Notes under the pieces: generated by a model
What the model saw: the letters and a program-made list of their open reading frames with translations, nothing else
The model's database searches: none
What the model was told of the DNA's origin: nothing
From: Pachyseris speciosa
Lineage: Eukaryota > Cnidaria > Anthozoa > Scleractinia > Pachyseridae
DNA: 64,000 nt
Assembly (NCBI GenBank): GCA_016490735.1
Contig: JAEMWC010000232.1
Coordinates: 335,001 to 399,000, forward strand
Reading direction: 5' to 3'
Shown: positions 43,501 to 55,732 of the stretch, one piece after another
Layout of the letters: each line of letters begins with the position of its first letter
Numbering within the stretch: position 1 is the stretch's first letter
Program-made: the position numbers and the translations under genes

Positions 43501-45422
43501 TGGCGTCTGCTTCGAATTCTGACTGGTTAATTGCATTATATATGCCTATTGTCGTTGTGTCAGGGTAATCACTTTGGTTCTCACTCTATCATTGTGTTTT
43601 GTTTGATCTTCAAGGCGCACGGTATTTGACTTTGGAAGGCCCTATCGTATATATCGTAAGTATATACTAGATATGCAGTGCTTTCAAGTGGTACACATAT
43701 ATCTTATTACTTGGCTTGAAGTATCGCGGAGTATTTTTACGAGTTGTGCTGTATTTTGACGAGCCCGTAGGGCGAGTCAAAATACAATTAACGAGTAAAA
43801 ATACTCCGCGATATCCAAATGTACAATATCGCGGAATATTTGTACTTGTCTCGTGCGTTTTCTGTACAATACCTGACAGAGTTGGATAATAACATGGAAT
43901 ATCCCACGAGTCACTTGTGTATTTTCTTCTTATACACACGAACCTTTAGGCGAGTGTTTATGCAGATGACAGGTGGCATATTCCATGATATATCACGAGA
44001 AAGCTCTGCATAACTATTTTATGCCATGCCATAAAGATACGTAGCTCTACACAATCAATGCAGTGCACGATGGGAAGGTTCGGTGGAATACCGACGAATA
44101 TACAACGGCTTTGAAAACGCCTTTCAAATCGCTTGATCCAACATCAAATATTATGGCACGTTCTATCCTCTTCAAAGCCCTTCCCTTTTTTGTACCAAAG
44201 TGCCTTAAAGCAGATTAGATCTTCAAAAAGTTTGATCAAGGAATTTCTACAGTAAAACGGCGCACATTTATTTTTCAGTTAATGATAGCGAGGAAATGAC
44301 TCTCTTGAGAAGGCGCTCTCATCTGCTGTTTGACGAACTGGAACGAACAAGGGAAAGAAACGAAAGGCTCAGAAGAGAAGTGACCAGGTAACAACTGTGC
44401 TAGCAATCGAGCTATCCTACGATATAGACTTCCTGGAATAGTTAACCACAACAGAGATATCGTCGATGGTCTTCCTTTACTCCTTTACCATTCAACTGTC
44501 GTACTTTGCGACCAAAGGATTTTATTGAATGAAAAGTTAGCGTTCTTGTACAGTTTAAAAGAGCACCATAGTAAGGTGATGCTACGTAACTTTCATTTGA
44601 GTGGAGACACTTTAGGATTTCATCCACAGCCTCAAAAGTTAGAACCACCTTGTACAGCATAATAAACAGCGCCGCAGGAAAGTACTGCTCAGTAGCTTTC
44701 GTTTGAATGGTCACACTTTAGGATTTCATTCACAGACTCAAAATTTAGAACCACCTTGTACAGCATAATAAACAGCACCACAGGAAAGTACTGCTCAGTA
44801 GCTTTCATTTGAATGGTCACACTTTAGGATTTTGTCCACAGAATCAAAAGTTAGAACCACCTTGTACAGCATAATAAACAGCACCAAAGGAAAGTACTGC
44901 TCAGTAGCTTTCATTTTATTGGTTTCATTCACAGACTCAAAAGTTAGAACCACTTCGTACTGCACAATAAACAGCACCACAGGAAAGTACTGCTCAGTAA
45001 CTTTCATTTGAATGGTCACACTTTAGGATTTCATCCACAGACTCAAAAGTTAGAACCACCTCGTACAGCATAAAACCAGCACCACAGGAAAGTACTGCTC
45101 AGTAGCTTTCATTTGAATGGTCACACTTTAGCACCCAAACCCTAAAGTACTACTCGGTAGATTTCATTTGAGTGCGTAGGCTTTCAAGTTTTCTCTTGCC
45201 TTCTTTTTAAAGCCAAGTTTTGATTCTGAATCTTTATCTCGCGAAATTGCACAAGACTCAGGAAGTATCGTTTGATTTCGTCTTCAGATTGCGACACAGG
45301 GATAGTAGGAGGGGGTACCTGGTTGAAGAAGTCAATCACGTGCGAATACATGACGACCTGTTAGCACGTGAAATCCAAACAGGGAGACAAGGAGATGACT
45401 TAGGACAACTAAGGGAAGGTTG
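40530..45422 (+). CDS. Unrecognised small coiled-coil protein, four exons
   Basis: Exons 40,530-40,628 (ATG; GAC|GTAAGC), 43,126-43,211 (TTGACAG|GCT ... AAAG|GTAGAT), 44,289-44,387 (GATAG|C ... CCAG|GTAAC) and 45,288-45,418 or -45,422 (CTTCAG|A ... donor GGTTG|GTAATC). Phases 0, 2, 2 agree throughout. The protein starts MENQRRVHFDSKNRCWRGPV, has a Pro/Ser/Thr stretch (APPKTPRTRSVPVVTWSPSP), then a highly charged helical part (LLFDELERTRERNERLRREV, LVEEVNHVRIHDDLLAREIQ) that reads as coiled coil. For exon 3 the stronger-looking acceptor TTTTCAG at 44,278 would bring in a stop, so the AG at 44,288 is used. A possible fifth exon starts at 45,612 (CTCCACAG|T). I recognise no family and no signal peptide or membrane helix; a cytoplasmic or nuclear scaffold role is only a guess. 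It is enclosed by opposed 106-bp satellite arrays. Confidence 0.5.
42560..42780 (-). mobile_element. Penelope-type element fragment, second copy
   Basis: Reverse complement of 24,360-24,600 with substitutions: CGTACTTCACTTAGTTATGA at one end and GCTTAACTGACAGACGACC at the other. It lies in intron 1 of the coiled-coil gene. A GTGTGT run precedes it at 42,500-42,516. Confidence 0.65.
42628..42674 (-). ncRNA. Hammerhead ribozyme, Penelope type, second copy
   Basis: On minus: stem I TTGACT, core CTGATGA, stem II TGACGTCC / GGTTGTC, GAAAC-GTC, then AGCCAA closing stem I with one A-C mismatch. The core is intact. Confidence 0.65.
43724..43813. repeat. 90-bp hairpin, ATCGCGGAGTATTTTTACGAG
   Basis: Imperfect palindrome centred on GAGCCCGTAGGGCGAG, with arms ATCGCGGAGTATTTTTACGA and TCGTTAAAAA-type complement; a second small copy of the tip follows at 43,830-43,850. 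Probably a short inverted-repeat element. Confidence 0.6.
44580..45135 (-). repeat. 106-bp satellite, reverse array, about 5 units
   Basis: Reverse complement of the unit at 39,965-40,465, with one shortened unit near 44,920. It lies in the intron between exons 3 and 4 of the coiled-coil gene. Confidence 0.9.
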
Positions 45423-45809
45423 GTAATCTTCACTTTTCACTGAAAATCCGCTTCGTTATCAATTTTCAGTAGAAACGTTCTCTTGATTCAGCGCAAGGTA
45501 ATCTTGAGACCGTGTGGAAATCTCACGTCTCGGTAAACGTTAACGTTTAAAAACGATTCCCTGTGGTCTCGTTGTTATCTGACACGATATTTTCCATTGA
45601 CTCTCCACAGTACGAGCCTGAAAAAGTTAAAATTAACTTTCCTGATTCGTTTGCAGAAAACAAAGACCGACTTCGCTATCCTGTCGAACAACCAAGTCGA
45701 TTTTAAGTTTGCTAACTGCTCGAAGCACCCAGCGACGAAACACATATGTGGATGCTATGAAATAACGAAACGGTATCCTTTTTTGGGATTGCTTACTTTA
45801 TTCAATTAA

Positions 45810-47305
45810 GCTTCACTAAGCACTGATGCCAAAGATTATTAAAAATAATTCGTCTCTTAAATAATGGTCTCATATATTAATTACTTATCTTTTAAGGCAC
45901 ATAGAGCATTATTGACTCGCTAAATATTCTTAAATAATGTTTACAACTTTCTTAAATCGTTTCTTGATTTCTCGTAACTTTAAGGTAATCAAAAAGGCAC
46001 CCGAGTCTACTTAAAAATTGACCGATCTTTATGTTTTTCCTAATTAGTTCTCAGCCAATCCTGTGGCAGAACCAACAGCTGCACGTGCCACTAATTATTG
46101 GCACGTGAAGTGGCTAATTTAACCTTCTCGTGTTTTGATTGGCTGAGCAATGAGAAAGAAACATCAAGATTTAAAAAATAAACATGCATTTTAAACTCTA
46201 TAGCATCGTTCGCTATAAAGAAAAGTTCATTTTAAACATGAAGTTCTTCTGCCGTATCTTTTCACTTCAGAATCACAAATCAGAGTTCTCTGCCGACATA
46301 AAAAACAAGCAACTTATATCGACAAACATCTTTTTGGGCTTAAAATATTAATACTAATTAGCTCTACAAAGCAGCTTTAGCTGCAAACATTCCAAAAAAG
46401 AAAGAAAACAGCGTTTGTACAAAACGCAATGCATACTGTTACCACAAACTGTGAAATCAAAGGTATTTTGAGGTTTTCGTCGGTTTGCAATATAAATAAT
46501 GACAAATTAATTATTGATAATTTCGCTCATTCAATTTCTTACAATAAAGTAGTATCAAATATACCAGCAAATCAATTATATTAATATTCTTGTTTTGAGT
46601 TTCTTGCAATAAGGCATATATTAAATATACAAGTATCAGAATTTTTTCTTCATTGTCTAATATTTTCTTTCGTTATATGAATCGACAAGCGTTGAGTCTG
46701 ATTTATTGTAAAAGCATAACTCATTATTGTCCTTCGCAAGACAAGAGTGCTTGGCTGCGTTAAAGGTAGCTTTTGAAGCGAGTGAAGTCAAGGGCGTAGC
46801 TAGGGGGGTCCTGGGGTGCCCGTGACCCCCCTCCCCCTTTAAGCCTTTTTTAAACAAACAACCTACAATATTCAGGCGGCAATCTGATGAGTGACATAGT
46901 GTGACCCCCCCCCCCCCCCCCCCCCCCTTGAAAAATCCTGACTATGCCCCTGCAAGTTTTAGCTTTAGCTAAGTGTAAAGGGATATTTCAGTGCTGGATT
47001 CCCTTTGATCAACAGCAAGAAATTATACACATTCGCCATATTATCAATCTTGAAGAGGGCAAACGAAACTGAATGCTTACTATTTTTACTTTATGATTGT
47101 CAACTGAACGGTTCCGAAGTCCATCAGAGGAAGCTTTACTGCCGTTTAGTAGGGTGGCCGCTGAGAAAATAAACTGGAGCACTATGCTCTAGAAGGGAAT
47201 TACCGCTGACACATCGCTGACACATTCAGCTAAAACGTAGTCAACTGAAGCTTGGCTTTGCAAAACGACGTTCTCTTGAACGCTACTTGCCTTGATTTGA
47301 CAACC
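45810..47305. other. Non-coding gap, AT-rich
   Basis: No exon with usable borders and codon pattern is seen. There is a C run at 46,905-46,927, a TGGCACGTG hairpin at 46,080-46,110 and otherwise AT-rich sequence. It is the interval between the 3' ends of two convergent genes. Confidence 0.6.
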
Positions 47306-50300
47306 TTACTTCAAGTACTTGTCGAACAATCCTTGTTTATCCATAATCAACACGTCCTCGTAGCCTCCAATAAATACGTCGTTAGCAAATACCATTGGAG
47401 TGCGACGAGTTCCCGCCTTGGAGAAGACTTTGTCTCTCTCCGCCTTGTTCATCCCAACATCAAGCGGAATCCATGGATCAAAATCTGAACGGCTAGAAAT
47501 TCCTTTTTCCTTCAGGAATTTCCCCAACAGCTCATTATCTTTTCGAACTTTCAAATTTGTTGACATTACTGCGTAATAAACCCGGATTCTTCCACGCCCG
47601 CCAAGGTCCTCTTTCCCGCGGGTCATCCCGTCAATGACGCCATCTTCTGACACGTTGTTGATGTAAACCTTGAAGGGGCTTCCGTTGATTGGCAAGTCGC
47701 CCCATTTGATGTATACCTCGTATGCGCCGGGTTCTGTGGGTATATACAGCACCGTGTGTTCTGTGAAACCATCCTTTTTCGAGCTTTTGACGTATGGAAC
47801 CGGGATGGAAACCGCTGGACAACTTATGCAGACGCTCAAGGGGCCTTTGGTAGAGTTGTCAGTGACAACTGTAAACTTGCCAATGCGACCAACCTCGCCT
47901 GCGATCAGGCCTGGTCCCTCGGCGGTATTCAAGGGAATTCTGGGTGATGAAGCTCCATTGGTCAAGAAGGGAGGAGAGGGTGAGAGGTTTTTAAACTCTT
48001 CATCCGAAGACTGACTTGGGGAGCTGTTCTGGCTTGTGGATGGGGTCGATGCTCCTGAGTAGCTGCCGTTTGGGGACATTTCATGACCATTTGATGAGGT
48101 ACCATTTGTGAGTTCTGTAGAATGGTTCTTTGCAAGTGTCTTGGTGTGTACGCCATTTAACACAGGAACAGTGAGGTAAAAGGGACTCCTCAGTATATGC
48201 GCTCCACAATGCAGAATACTGATGACGTAATCTCCCGGCCTTGTGGGTAAATATTTCACACAGTACGTGTTCCTGTTCAGCGGTTTTACACTAAGATCAG
48301 GCTTATCCTCGTGTACGGCTCCTCGAAGTGGCTTGCACTCGATTGCGATAGTGATGTCAGTGGGCTTAGCACCGTTCAACTCAACTACAAACTCCGCAAC
48401 TTTTCCCAGTTCACTTGATCTCAGCCCAGTACCATAAGCCTTACAAGCGATCTCTTGGTCCTTAGTCCCTGGTGAGCCCTGGACACCCTTACTGTGAGTC
48501 CCTTTATGTAAGCTCTCATACTTGCAAAATAAGGCTAAGTATGTCAAAAGGCTCAACTCGTCGAGTTGCAACGACGCCAAATCGAAGGGAGAAATGACCT
48601 GCGGTATTCCAAACGCATCATGCGCAATCTGCATCCCCAGCTTTGCGTTCCCTTCACCGTTCGTCTGGTCCGCGTAAAGTTTTGGCGGAATCAACCCGGA
48701 TTGTGTAGCATTCACCAGTTCACATATCAACACGCCATTCTGCCAGTCTTTGTCGAAGTTGGTCACGTTTCGGTTCGGGAGCTTTTCACGCACCCAAGAG
48801 AGGATGAAATCTCTGGCGGAGCCTTGCGTCTGTCCAAACATGACTTGTAAAGGGAATATAAGTAATACAGAACTAAATTCCACACCAGAGCAAGGATGAA
48901 GTCGATATTGTCTGCACTAAATTTGGTTGGATCTGCAAGAACAAAGAATACCAAATAGCTGTGAGTTGGACATAGCTGGAAGGAATCGAATAAGGCTCGA
49001 AATTTGTGATGTATTCTTGTCACTCCAAGCCACATCCCACAAGCTTCATATCTTCATTGTTTGTTTTATTCATGTGGGTACTTGAGCCTGGGTATTAGAT
49101 ATGCCATGCAACCTCCGAGGTTGTATGCCATGCTGATGAGGCCTAAGACGGCTCGAACTTGGTAAATTTAAGGTATATTGCCAGCTACTACGTGGCTTTA
49201 GTTCCCAATGAGTGCATTTATGTTCAGCTTCCCCAGACACATCAATTTGTGAGGTATTCTTAAGGCTCGAAAGACCTGCGCATAGAAGTTGAAACGTCTG
49301 AGCATTAAGTCGTGGTCAGTTGAGTTGGGGACAGTCACTTAAATCTTGTGCGCTTTTCATTATCTCAACAACATCAACTACTATTGTACGAGTCGATTAT
49401 TAACCAAATCCCTCTCCCACCCTTATTCAATGTTGACCATTTTATACCGATCTCTTATTGTAGACATCTTAAGTATTAAGTCTTCGTTGAAACTAGGATG
49501 TAATTTGTCTACAGTTACACGTATTCTAGGAAAAAAACATCCGAGTCCTCCCAACGTAGTCTCCCTCGCAGCCGCTTTTTTTTTCTGTCGTTGCGTGACA
49601 GCCCAAAAAAGCGGCTGCGAGGGAGACTACTCCCAACGGGAATCGAACCTATGACCTTCCCATCACTAGTTCAGGTGCTCTATCACTGAGCTACAAGAGA
49701 CGTGTAGGAGCTTAGGCCATTAAACTAGGTCCATCTGACAAACGTCCTGAATACTCCTAATTTCAGAATGCCAAGAGTCTCGGCAATCCGCCTGTTGTTG
49801 TGATTGGCCAGATACTAGCCAATCACAACGAACCATCACGTAACAAAAGGCGACTTAAACCGATTGGCTGAAAATTGCCCCCTCTGATTGGTAGACAAAA
49901 CGTGTCCAAGTTCTCCTGAGCACAAAGTTATAAGTATCATGAACAAGCGGTGCTAAAAGGCGTCACGTTTCAGATAGGGAATGTTTCACCAGCATTAGTA
50001 TTGGACATGAATTAAGGCACTCATATTTTATAGCGCTTAAAGTGTCTCTTTAGCTTTACTTGTAAAATATTCATAGAGGAACTTCCCTAATAATAAATCA
50101 ATAATCCGTGCCAGTTACTATCGGAAAAAATAGCCCAGTTCGGCGTTCACTTATCTGCGAGTCAGCACGTATTGTGGTGTTCGCAGCGAAAACTTAAGTC
50201 ACAAACGTGACACTTATCATTGAATTCCGTCCCACTCACGCGTGAAAGAGACCCTCAAACAAATTTAATCTAATTTGTTTATTTCTTTTCTGTTTACGAA

Positions 50301-53300
50301 ATAATAAAACAACGAAATAATAAACAAACCAATACAGCACGGTTAGGTATTGTCACGGCAACAAATTCATGAACAAATTTAACTGACGTCTTTGAAACTA
50401 AAGCCAATCGAAATGCTTGCGCGCCAGTGCGCTCGAAATATCAAATATCCACAATATTATTATTCATATTGGTTGTAACCTGTCCAGTTTAAGTGTCTGG
50501 TGGCAACATTTACCATTAAGCTTTGAAGTGGCAAGTACTTGTCAAAGCAGTCACTCTTCTGCCGTTCTTTACGACTTCGTCTCGCCAGCAGCTACCACAA
50601 ACAGCTGCGTATATGTTTGTTTGGCCTCATCCATTTATTTTTCGAGGTAGAATCTTCAATTTATTTTGGAACTGTACTAATATTTCGTCTAATGTGATTT
50701 TGGAACTGCGTGTCGCTTCTATATACATATCGTTAAAAAAACACTTGAAACCTTTCATTTTCGAAGTAATATTTTCCATTTTCGTTACAATAACTAAATC
50801 TCGGTTTCCTCAGCTTCAAACTTGACGATGCAGCTTTCAAGAAAACGAAATCAATAACGTCAAAAATATTCTCGTTTTCTTATTTTTTTTGTATGGGTAC
50901 GCACAAACACTGACAACTTACAAATGCAATAACATATTCCCGGTGGTTTCAATTTCGTCAAATGTACCCTCACAAAATAGAACATCGTTCATGATTTTAT
51001 ATTTTTCATAAAATTTTAGTGAATCAGAGATGCTACGAGTTTTAGAAATTAAAACGCACTACAGTTTTATGCCACATGCTAGTGAATTTATCTCAATTTA
51101 CATATGCCAAAAAACATACAAATATCCTAAATGATATCAATAATGTATCAGCTGCGGTATAAGACAAAATATTCACTGTACTCCCCTTGGAGTAAAGTCG
51201 AGCTTCAAATTGACAAATCTTGATGCAACGCAAAGTGCTTTATTTTGCCATATTAAGTTTCCAGATAAATCAGTCAATAATCCTGTAGAGTTTATTTGTG
51301 CTACACTAAGGTCGCGACTTGTGCGAGAAATACATGATTAAAAAAGCGATATCATAATAAACGCAAAGTGACAAAGGAAGGAAATTTTTAAACGATATTT
51401 CGCCGATTTCAATTTCAGTAAACGGTATATTTTGCCAACTTTTTTCTAAAGCTCTTTTGCTAAAACTAGAACGAGTTTATATTTGAATGCTTCAATTTTC
51501 ACTCCTACAGTGATATACATTTTCGTCCGTTTTTCTTGTTATTGAAAATTAAGCAGAGGAAGTGAAGGTAAAAATACATTTGGTTCTGGAAATTCGCTTG
51601 ATAATAATAATAATAACAAAAAAAAAAAAACAGATTATTTTTCCAGAAGCAGATAATATTCCTTGCACAGTGTCCGCAAATAATCATAATATTTCTCTCC
51701 TCTCACCTGCTATAAACAAAATGCGACTTCTTGTAAATTGAAAACCTATAAACAAAAATATCTGCTAGGTTTATAAAAAAATCAGTGCATCATGGCAACT
51801 GGGGTTCGCAACTGACCGAATCGTTTGCCGTTCACTGTTCATCGTCGGCCGTTTGCGACGGCCGAAAGGGCACAATTTGACACAAAGCGTAAAACTAGTT
51901 AGAATAAACGGCACAACCTGAGAAAACAAAAAAATACCTTTAAATATGTCGCTATCCCTTCTGTTTCTCCCATCCACGAAGAAGAAATACGGACTGATGT
52001 TTGTCTTTCGACTGAAAGAGGTTTTCCCGTTTTTCACGGCTTCCCAGTGGCTGAATCACATTAAGAAATGTTCAGCTGGGCGAAGAGCGCCGACGTATTG
52101 GGCAGAAATGAATGGGGCTATGGCAATTTAAGCACATGCCGCTATTACATATCCAGTAGACGTCTTTACTCTATTTGCATACGGCTTGGCGAACAAATAC
52201 ACATTCACCAGTGGCCTGAATTTCCATATCATTATGCCGACAGGTACAGCAACACTAGAATCTCATGAATTGTGAATCTCTTTAATTAATTCTTTTGTCT
52301 GGGATAGGTGAAGAAAAGGAATTTACAGTGGATTAAAAACAATGAAAACCAGTGTGGGGTTTGGCTTTTAATTGTTGACGGGACATTTTCTATGTGCAAA
52401 ACACAAACAAAACAATGAAATATTTCAACAAAGCAATCGTTTACTAAAAATTTTCTCTATGGAAATGTCTCATTTACCCCAAACACGAAAACCTCCATTT
52501 AAATTTTCACAGCGAAAGTCTACTAAAAAGCATGCGAGAACTAAAATTTCATCGGAAAGTTTAACGTTATTTGTACTTTTTTTTTCCCTAAACGCCATTT
52601 GAATTTGATTAGAAGCCCCGTCTCGTTCGCAAATTGTTAAGAAGTCTGAGGCCATCTTTTACGCTCCCTCTCGGACCGGATAGCGATTAATTTGGATAAG
52701 ATATGATATGGGTGCATGAGGTAGATGGCTCCTGGGAGATGTTGTGTCCAAGTACTTTACGTACTTACCGTAAAAGCTCTATTAAGCCCCCCGTTTGGAA
52801 GTCGGTTTTTGTAATAAGCCCCCCTCTCTAATAGCCCCCCGCTCCCCTTTAGGACATGAGTTTTGTAATTAGTCCCTACTATTCCCTGTTACCAAATCCA
52901 ATTTATGACGCCTATTTGCTTTGTTTTTAAACAAATATACACTCAAACACATAATACTGTTTGCTACTCTGTATTAAATAATAAAGTTTCTCTGCACATG
53001 CTAGAAATACTAAATGTTTAGTGCTGAAACATACCATAAGAGATCGAGAAACATTTCCACTTCCGGTTGCCACCTGTGATGTACGTTTGCGGCTGTAAAG
53101 ACCCGACCCGTTGGTCGATGACTTCCCGAGCCGAAAAAGCCCGCGTGGCAGACACCAGACACGGTAAGGACTGGGTGAATCGAGCGCGCGCGAAACTCCT
53201 TTTTCCCTCCCTCGCGCTTCGCGCTTTCCCCGCATGCTTTGTGTCACGCGGCCTTTTTCTAGTTTTACATATGCAATGTTTTCCCAGAGTGCAGCGTTCC

Positions 53301-54732
53301 TAATAAGGATTTAATCCTAATCAAACCGGATTTATTTTGAAATCTACGTTTTAACGTCAGTGTTATTGTAAGTAACGCAACTGTAGGTTTGCTTAATTAT
53401 TTACATGTTGGTACCAAACAATAGAAAATAGATTCACAAAACCCGAGAAACTTTGAGGAAGTAGCGCGATCTGTTACCAGCTTGTACTTTGTCACAAATC
53501 TACGGGACAAATTTTCCTCCCACAAATCTGGACGGGATTCTTTGCCCGAGGGTAGGTGAAAATGTTGACATTGTTCTACGATCAAAGATTAGGGGGTGGG
53601 AGAATTCACAAGTTTGAAAAGGATGTCACGGGAATTTTCAGCTGAGAGACACCTAACCCAGGGGACTTTGTCTTGAGAGATTCCCCGACCTCCCGGGGAA
53701 ATTCCTCAAGTTTGCTTGACTGATTTTACAATCCCCCTGGTTAGCCCGGGGGTCGACCCCACGGGGAAGCCGATGACATGTGCATTACGCGATCAAATAA
53801 ATATAAATTTACACAATCAGTTGAGTAATGGGCTTAATTTTCTTGGACTCGTAAATACACACGACATAGCGAAAATGAAACGAGGAAATAAGTATGGGAG
53901 GGAAATATTTCGCGGAATCATTCGTTGCTGCATATTTACGTTGATCAATAATGATGGGACAAAATAGCATCCTTCTTGAGAACTGATCAAAATTATAAAA
54001 CTGATTGTTTAGCGAAGAGGGTTAAAGTAACAGGCAGATGACCTTCACAGGAATGAACTTCTGGGCAGCTTTTATTTGCACGGTAGTTTTGCACTTCAGG
54101 ATTATGCGATCACCCACAGCTAGACTCAAACTCCACAACTCAAAAATTATGAACTTATACTGGGACTCTAAAAACATGAAGGGGCAACTGCTCAGTAAAT
54201 CAGGGCGTTGAAAGTTCACTCCTGAATTCGACTTGTATGGACAAGAATTCAACTATTTCCTCACAGCGATAACAGTTCTCTGCGAAATGAAAACATGACG
54301 GACAAGTTGAAATCCGTAACTCAAAAATACCGGTATACGTTTTAGGTTTCGATGTTGTAAGATATCTTTGGTCACGCAATTTACTTAATTAAACTGAGAT
54401 AATCAAATTCGATTCTTACCAATAACTTCCGCTGGAAAATCTTGGCTTGCCAGAAACTTACATACGTTGTTCCAAGCAACTCGCTGCCGTATCTTGCGCT
54501 GGGGTTCAAATATAGGCACACCGATGCGTTTGCCTGATAAAACCGTCACCAATTTTGCCGCTATCACACTGTCGAGCAGATCGGCCACATCTTCAATTGA
54601 AACACCAGCTATTTCCAGGTGAATATTGCTCCATTTCGTGAGCGTTCTTCGTCTGACAACACGCAGATAGCCAACCACGGGAGGTATAAAATTACTTTCT
54701 CGACATGCCATGTCACGATCAAGTGTTGTCAT
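47306..54732 (-). CDS. Short filamin-like protein with glutaredoxin-like tail
   Basis: Exon 1 is 54,732-54,420 (ATG at 54,732; donor ATTG|GTAAG), exon 2 is 48,932-47,306 (acceptor GTTCTTGCAG|AT; stop TAA), phase 1. In order: first calponin-homology domain (TLTKWSNIHLEIAGVSIEDV ... FILALVWNLVLYY, spanning the splice), second CH domain (DFILSWVREKLPNRNV ... DKDWQNGVLICELVN), filamin Ig repeat 1 (about 48,450-48,165), a Ser/Asn-rich linker, filamin repeat 2 (about 47,945-47,650), and about 95 residues resembling glutaredoxin/SH3BGR (RIRVYYAVMS ... RRTPMVFANDVFIGGYEDV) without a CxxC. Tandem CH domains bind actin. Ordinary filamins have 20-24 Ig repeats and no such tail. As read, one base is missing (or two extra) between the CH domains near 48,846-48,880, which puts the CH2 part in another frame: sequencing error, true lesion or unusual decoding. 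Intron 1 (5.5 kb) holds a retrozyme remnant. Confidence 0.85.
49010..49265 (+). mobile_element. Retrozyme-like remnant in filamin intron 1
   Basis: GTCACTCCAAGCCACATCCC, ACTTGAGCCTGGGTATTAG and a GCCATG-CTGATGA-GGCC start (49,127-49,145) match the 61-kb unit. The GAAAC-stem III part is replaced by CTCGAACTTGG, and a small CAACCTCCGAGGTTG hairpin interrupts stem I. Inactive relic. Confidence 0.75.
49558..49630. repeat. 73-bp hairpin, TAGTCTCCCTCGCAGCCGC
   Basis: TAGTCTCCCTCGCAGCCGCT and its complement close a loop of about 33 bp (CTGTCGTTGCGTGACAGCCC). Minus-strand tRNA-like sequence with A and B boxes follows at 49,620-49,700 (ATCGAACCTATGACCTTCC ... GAGCTACAAGAGA). Confidence 0.75.
49700..54419 (-). 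other. Rest of filamin intron 1
   Basis: No exon visible. Recognisable pieces: an ATGCACATGTCAT-family MITE end at 53,520-53,785, short CATTGGC/GCCAATCA inverted pieces at 49,790-49,880, a GCCCCCC-rich fragment at 52,785-52,850, and a decayed 106-bp satellite relative at 54,050-54,200. The rest is AT-rich unique sequence. Confidence 0.6.
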
Positions 54733-55732
54733 CTCCAATTTAACTCCGATTCCAAATGTTGTCAGTTCACTGCGAATTAGGAGCTACGCGTGTTTTTTTT
54801 ATATCGGGCGGGGGTCATACTTTGAGTTGAAATATCTTCTGATAGCAAGGAGATGTTCTCTGTTGACAAACAAACGATTTTGCTAGTCTTCTCTCCATCA
54901 CCATTTTCCTGGCGCGGTGTGTATGGGAAACTTGTTCAGATCTGCAACCGGAAAACGAAGTTATATTGTTATTGGTACAAAAGGGAAAAAAAACCCTCAA
55001 CGATTTACATATTTATCATGTTATTGCTTTTAACACATGTCTTGCAACATATTTGAAGGGTTCGACCAACTGATCGAGATCAAACAGCTAAATGTCCTGA
55101 TGCACCCTGTTACAGGCAATTGATTTGGAGGAGGGAAAATGGAGAGATATGGACCGGGGATGGAAGGTTTTGGAAAACAGAGCACTGCCATTAAGTAAGC
55201 AGTTATTTATAGGGGCGCGAACCCGTGCAACCAAAAATTCCGGAAAGTTCGGTCAAGAGTCGAATGGTTCGGTCCGTTCTACACGGGTAAATTTTTTTCT
55301 TTGAATCAGTGTATTGCGCCTTCGCTCTCTTTTTACCTTGTAAGTAATCATGTTCTTTCTTGTCTGGCACGTGCCGCAAAGCTACTGTACCTCACGCGAT
55401 AATGCCTAACTTGCGTGACAAGTTGGTACATGTGCATGAAGCGCGCGCTCGAGGCATGAGAGCGGAACTTTCGCTCTCATGCCTCTCTCAGGGAAGAGGG
55501 AAGTCAAAGGACACGTTTTTCTTTCTTGTCCCACACCTCAAGCTCACTCGAATCTCCGCTCTCCTTCCATTTCTAGGTCAGTCACGCTAGCCTGCGTGCG
55601 CGTAATCACTCCGTACATAAATTCTCCTTTTCTGTTATTAAGCAATAGGGCAGGGTAAGGGATCTGTGGAGGCGACGGGTTTAAAATTTGAAAGTCGTAC
55701 TCGTTCTCGATCTCGTACTCGTATTCAAATCT

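Noticed and set aside
45597..45809. Possible fifth exon of the coiled-coil gene
   Set aside because: The acceptor CTCCACAG at 45,611 is good and the phase fits one donor, but the residues look random and no downstream structure supports it. Mentioned only as a possibility.
47962..48850. Plus-strand frames opposite the filamin exon
   Set aside because: Shadows of the GC-richer coding exon; the minus-strand reading has clear CH and filamin domains.
48841..48884. A 42-bp intron (GTGTGG...TACAAG) to explain the filamin frame break
   Set aside because: Too short for a normal intron and it would remove the conserved end of the CH1 domain.
51946..52268. Short plus-strand frames in filamin intron 1
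   Set aside because: No splice borders or family pattern; likely chance.
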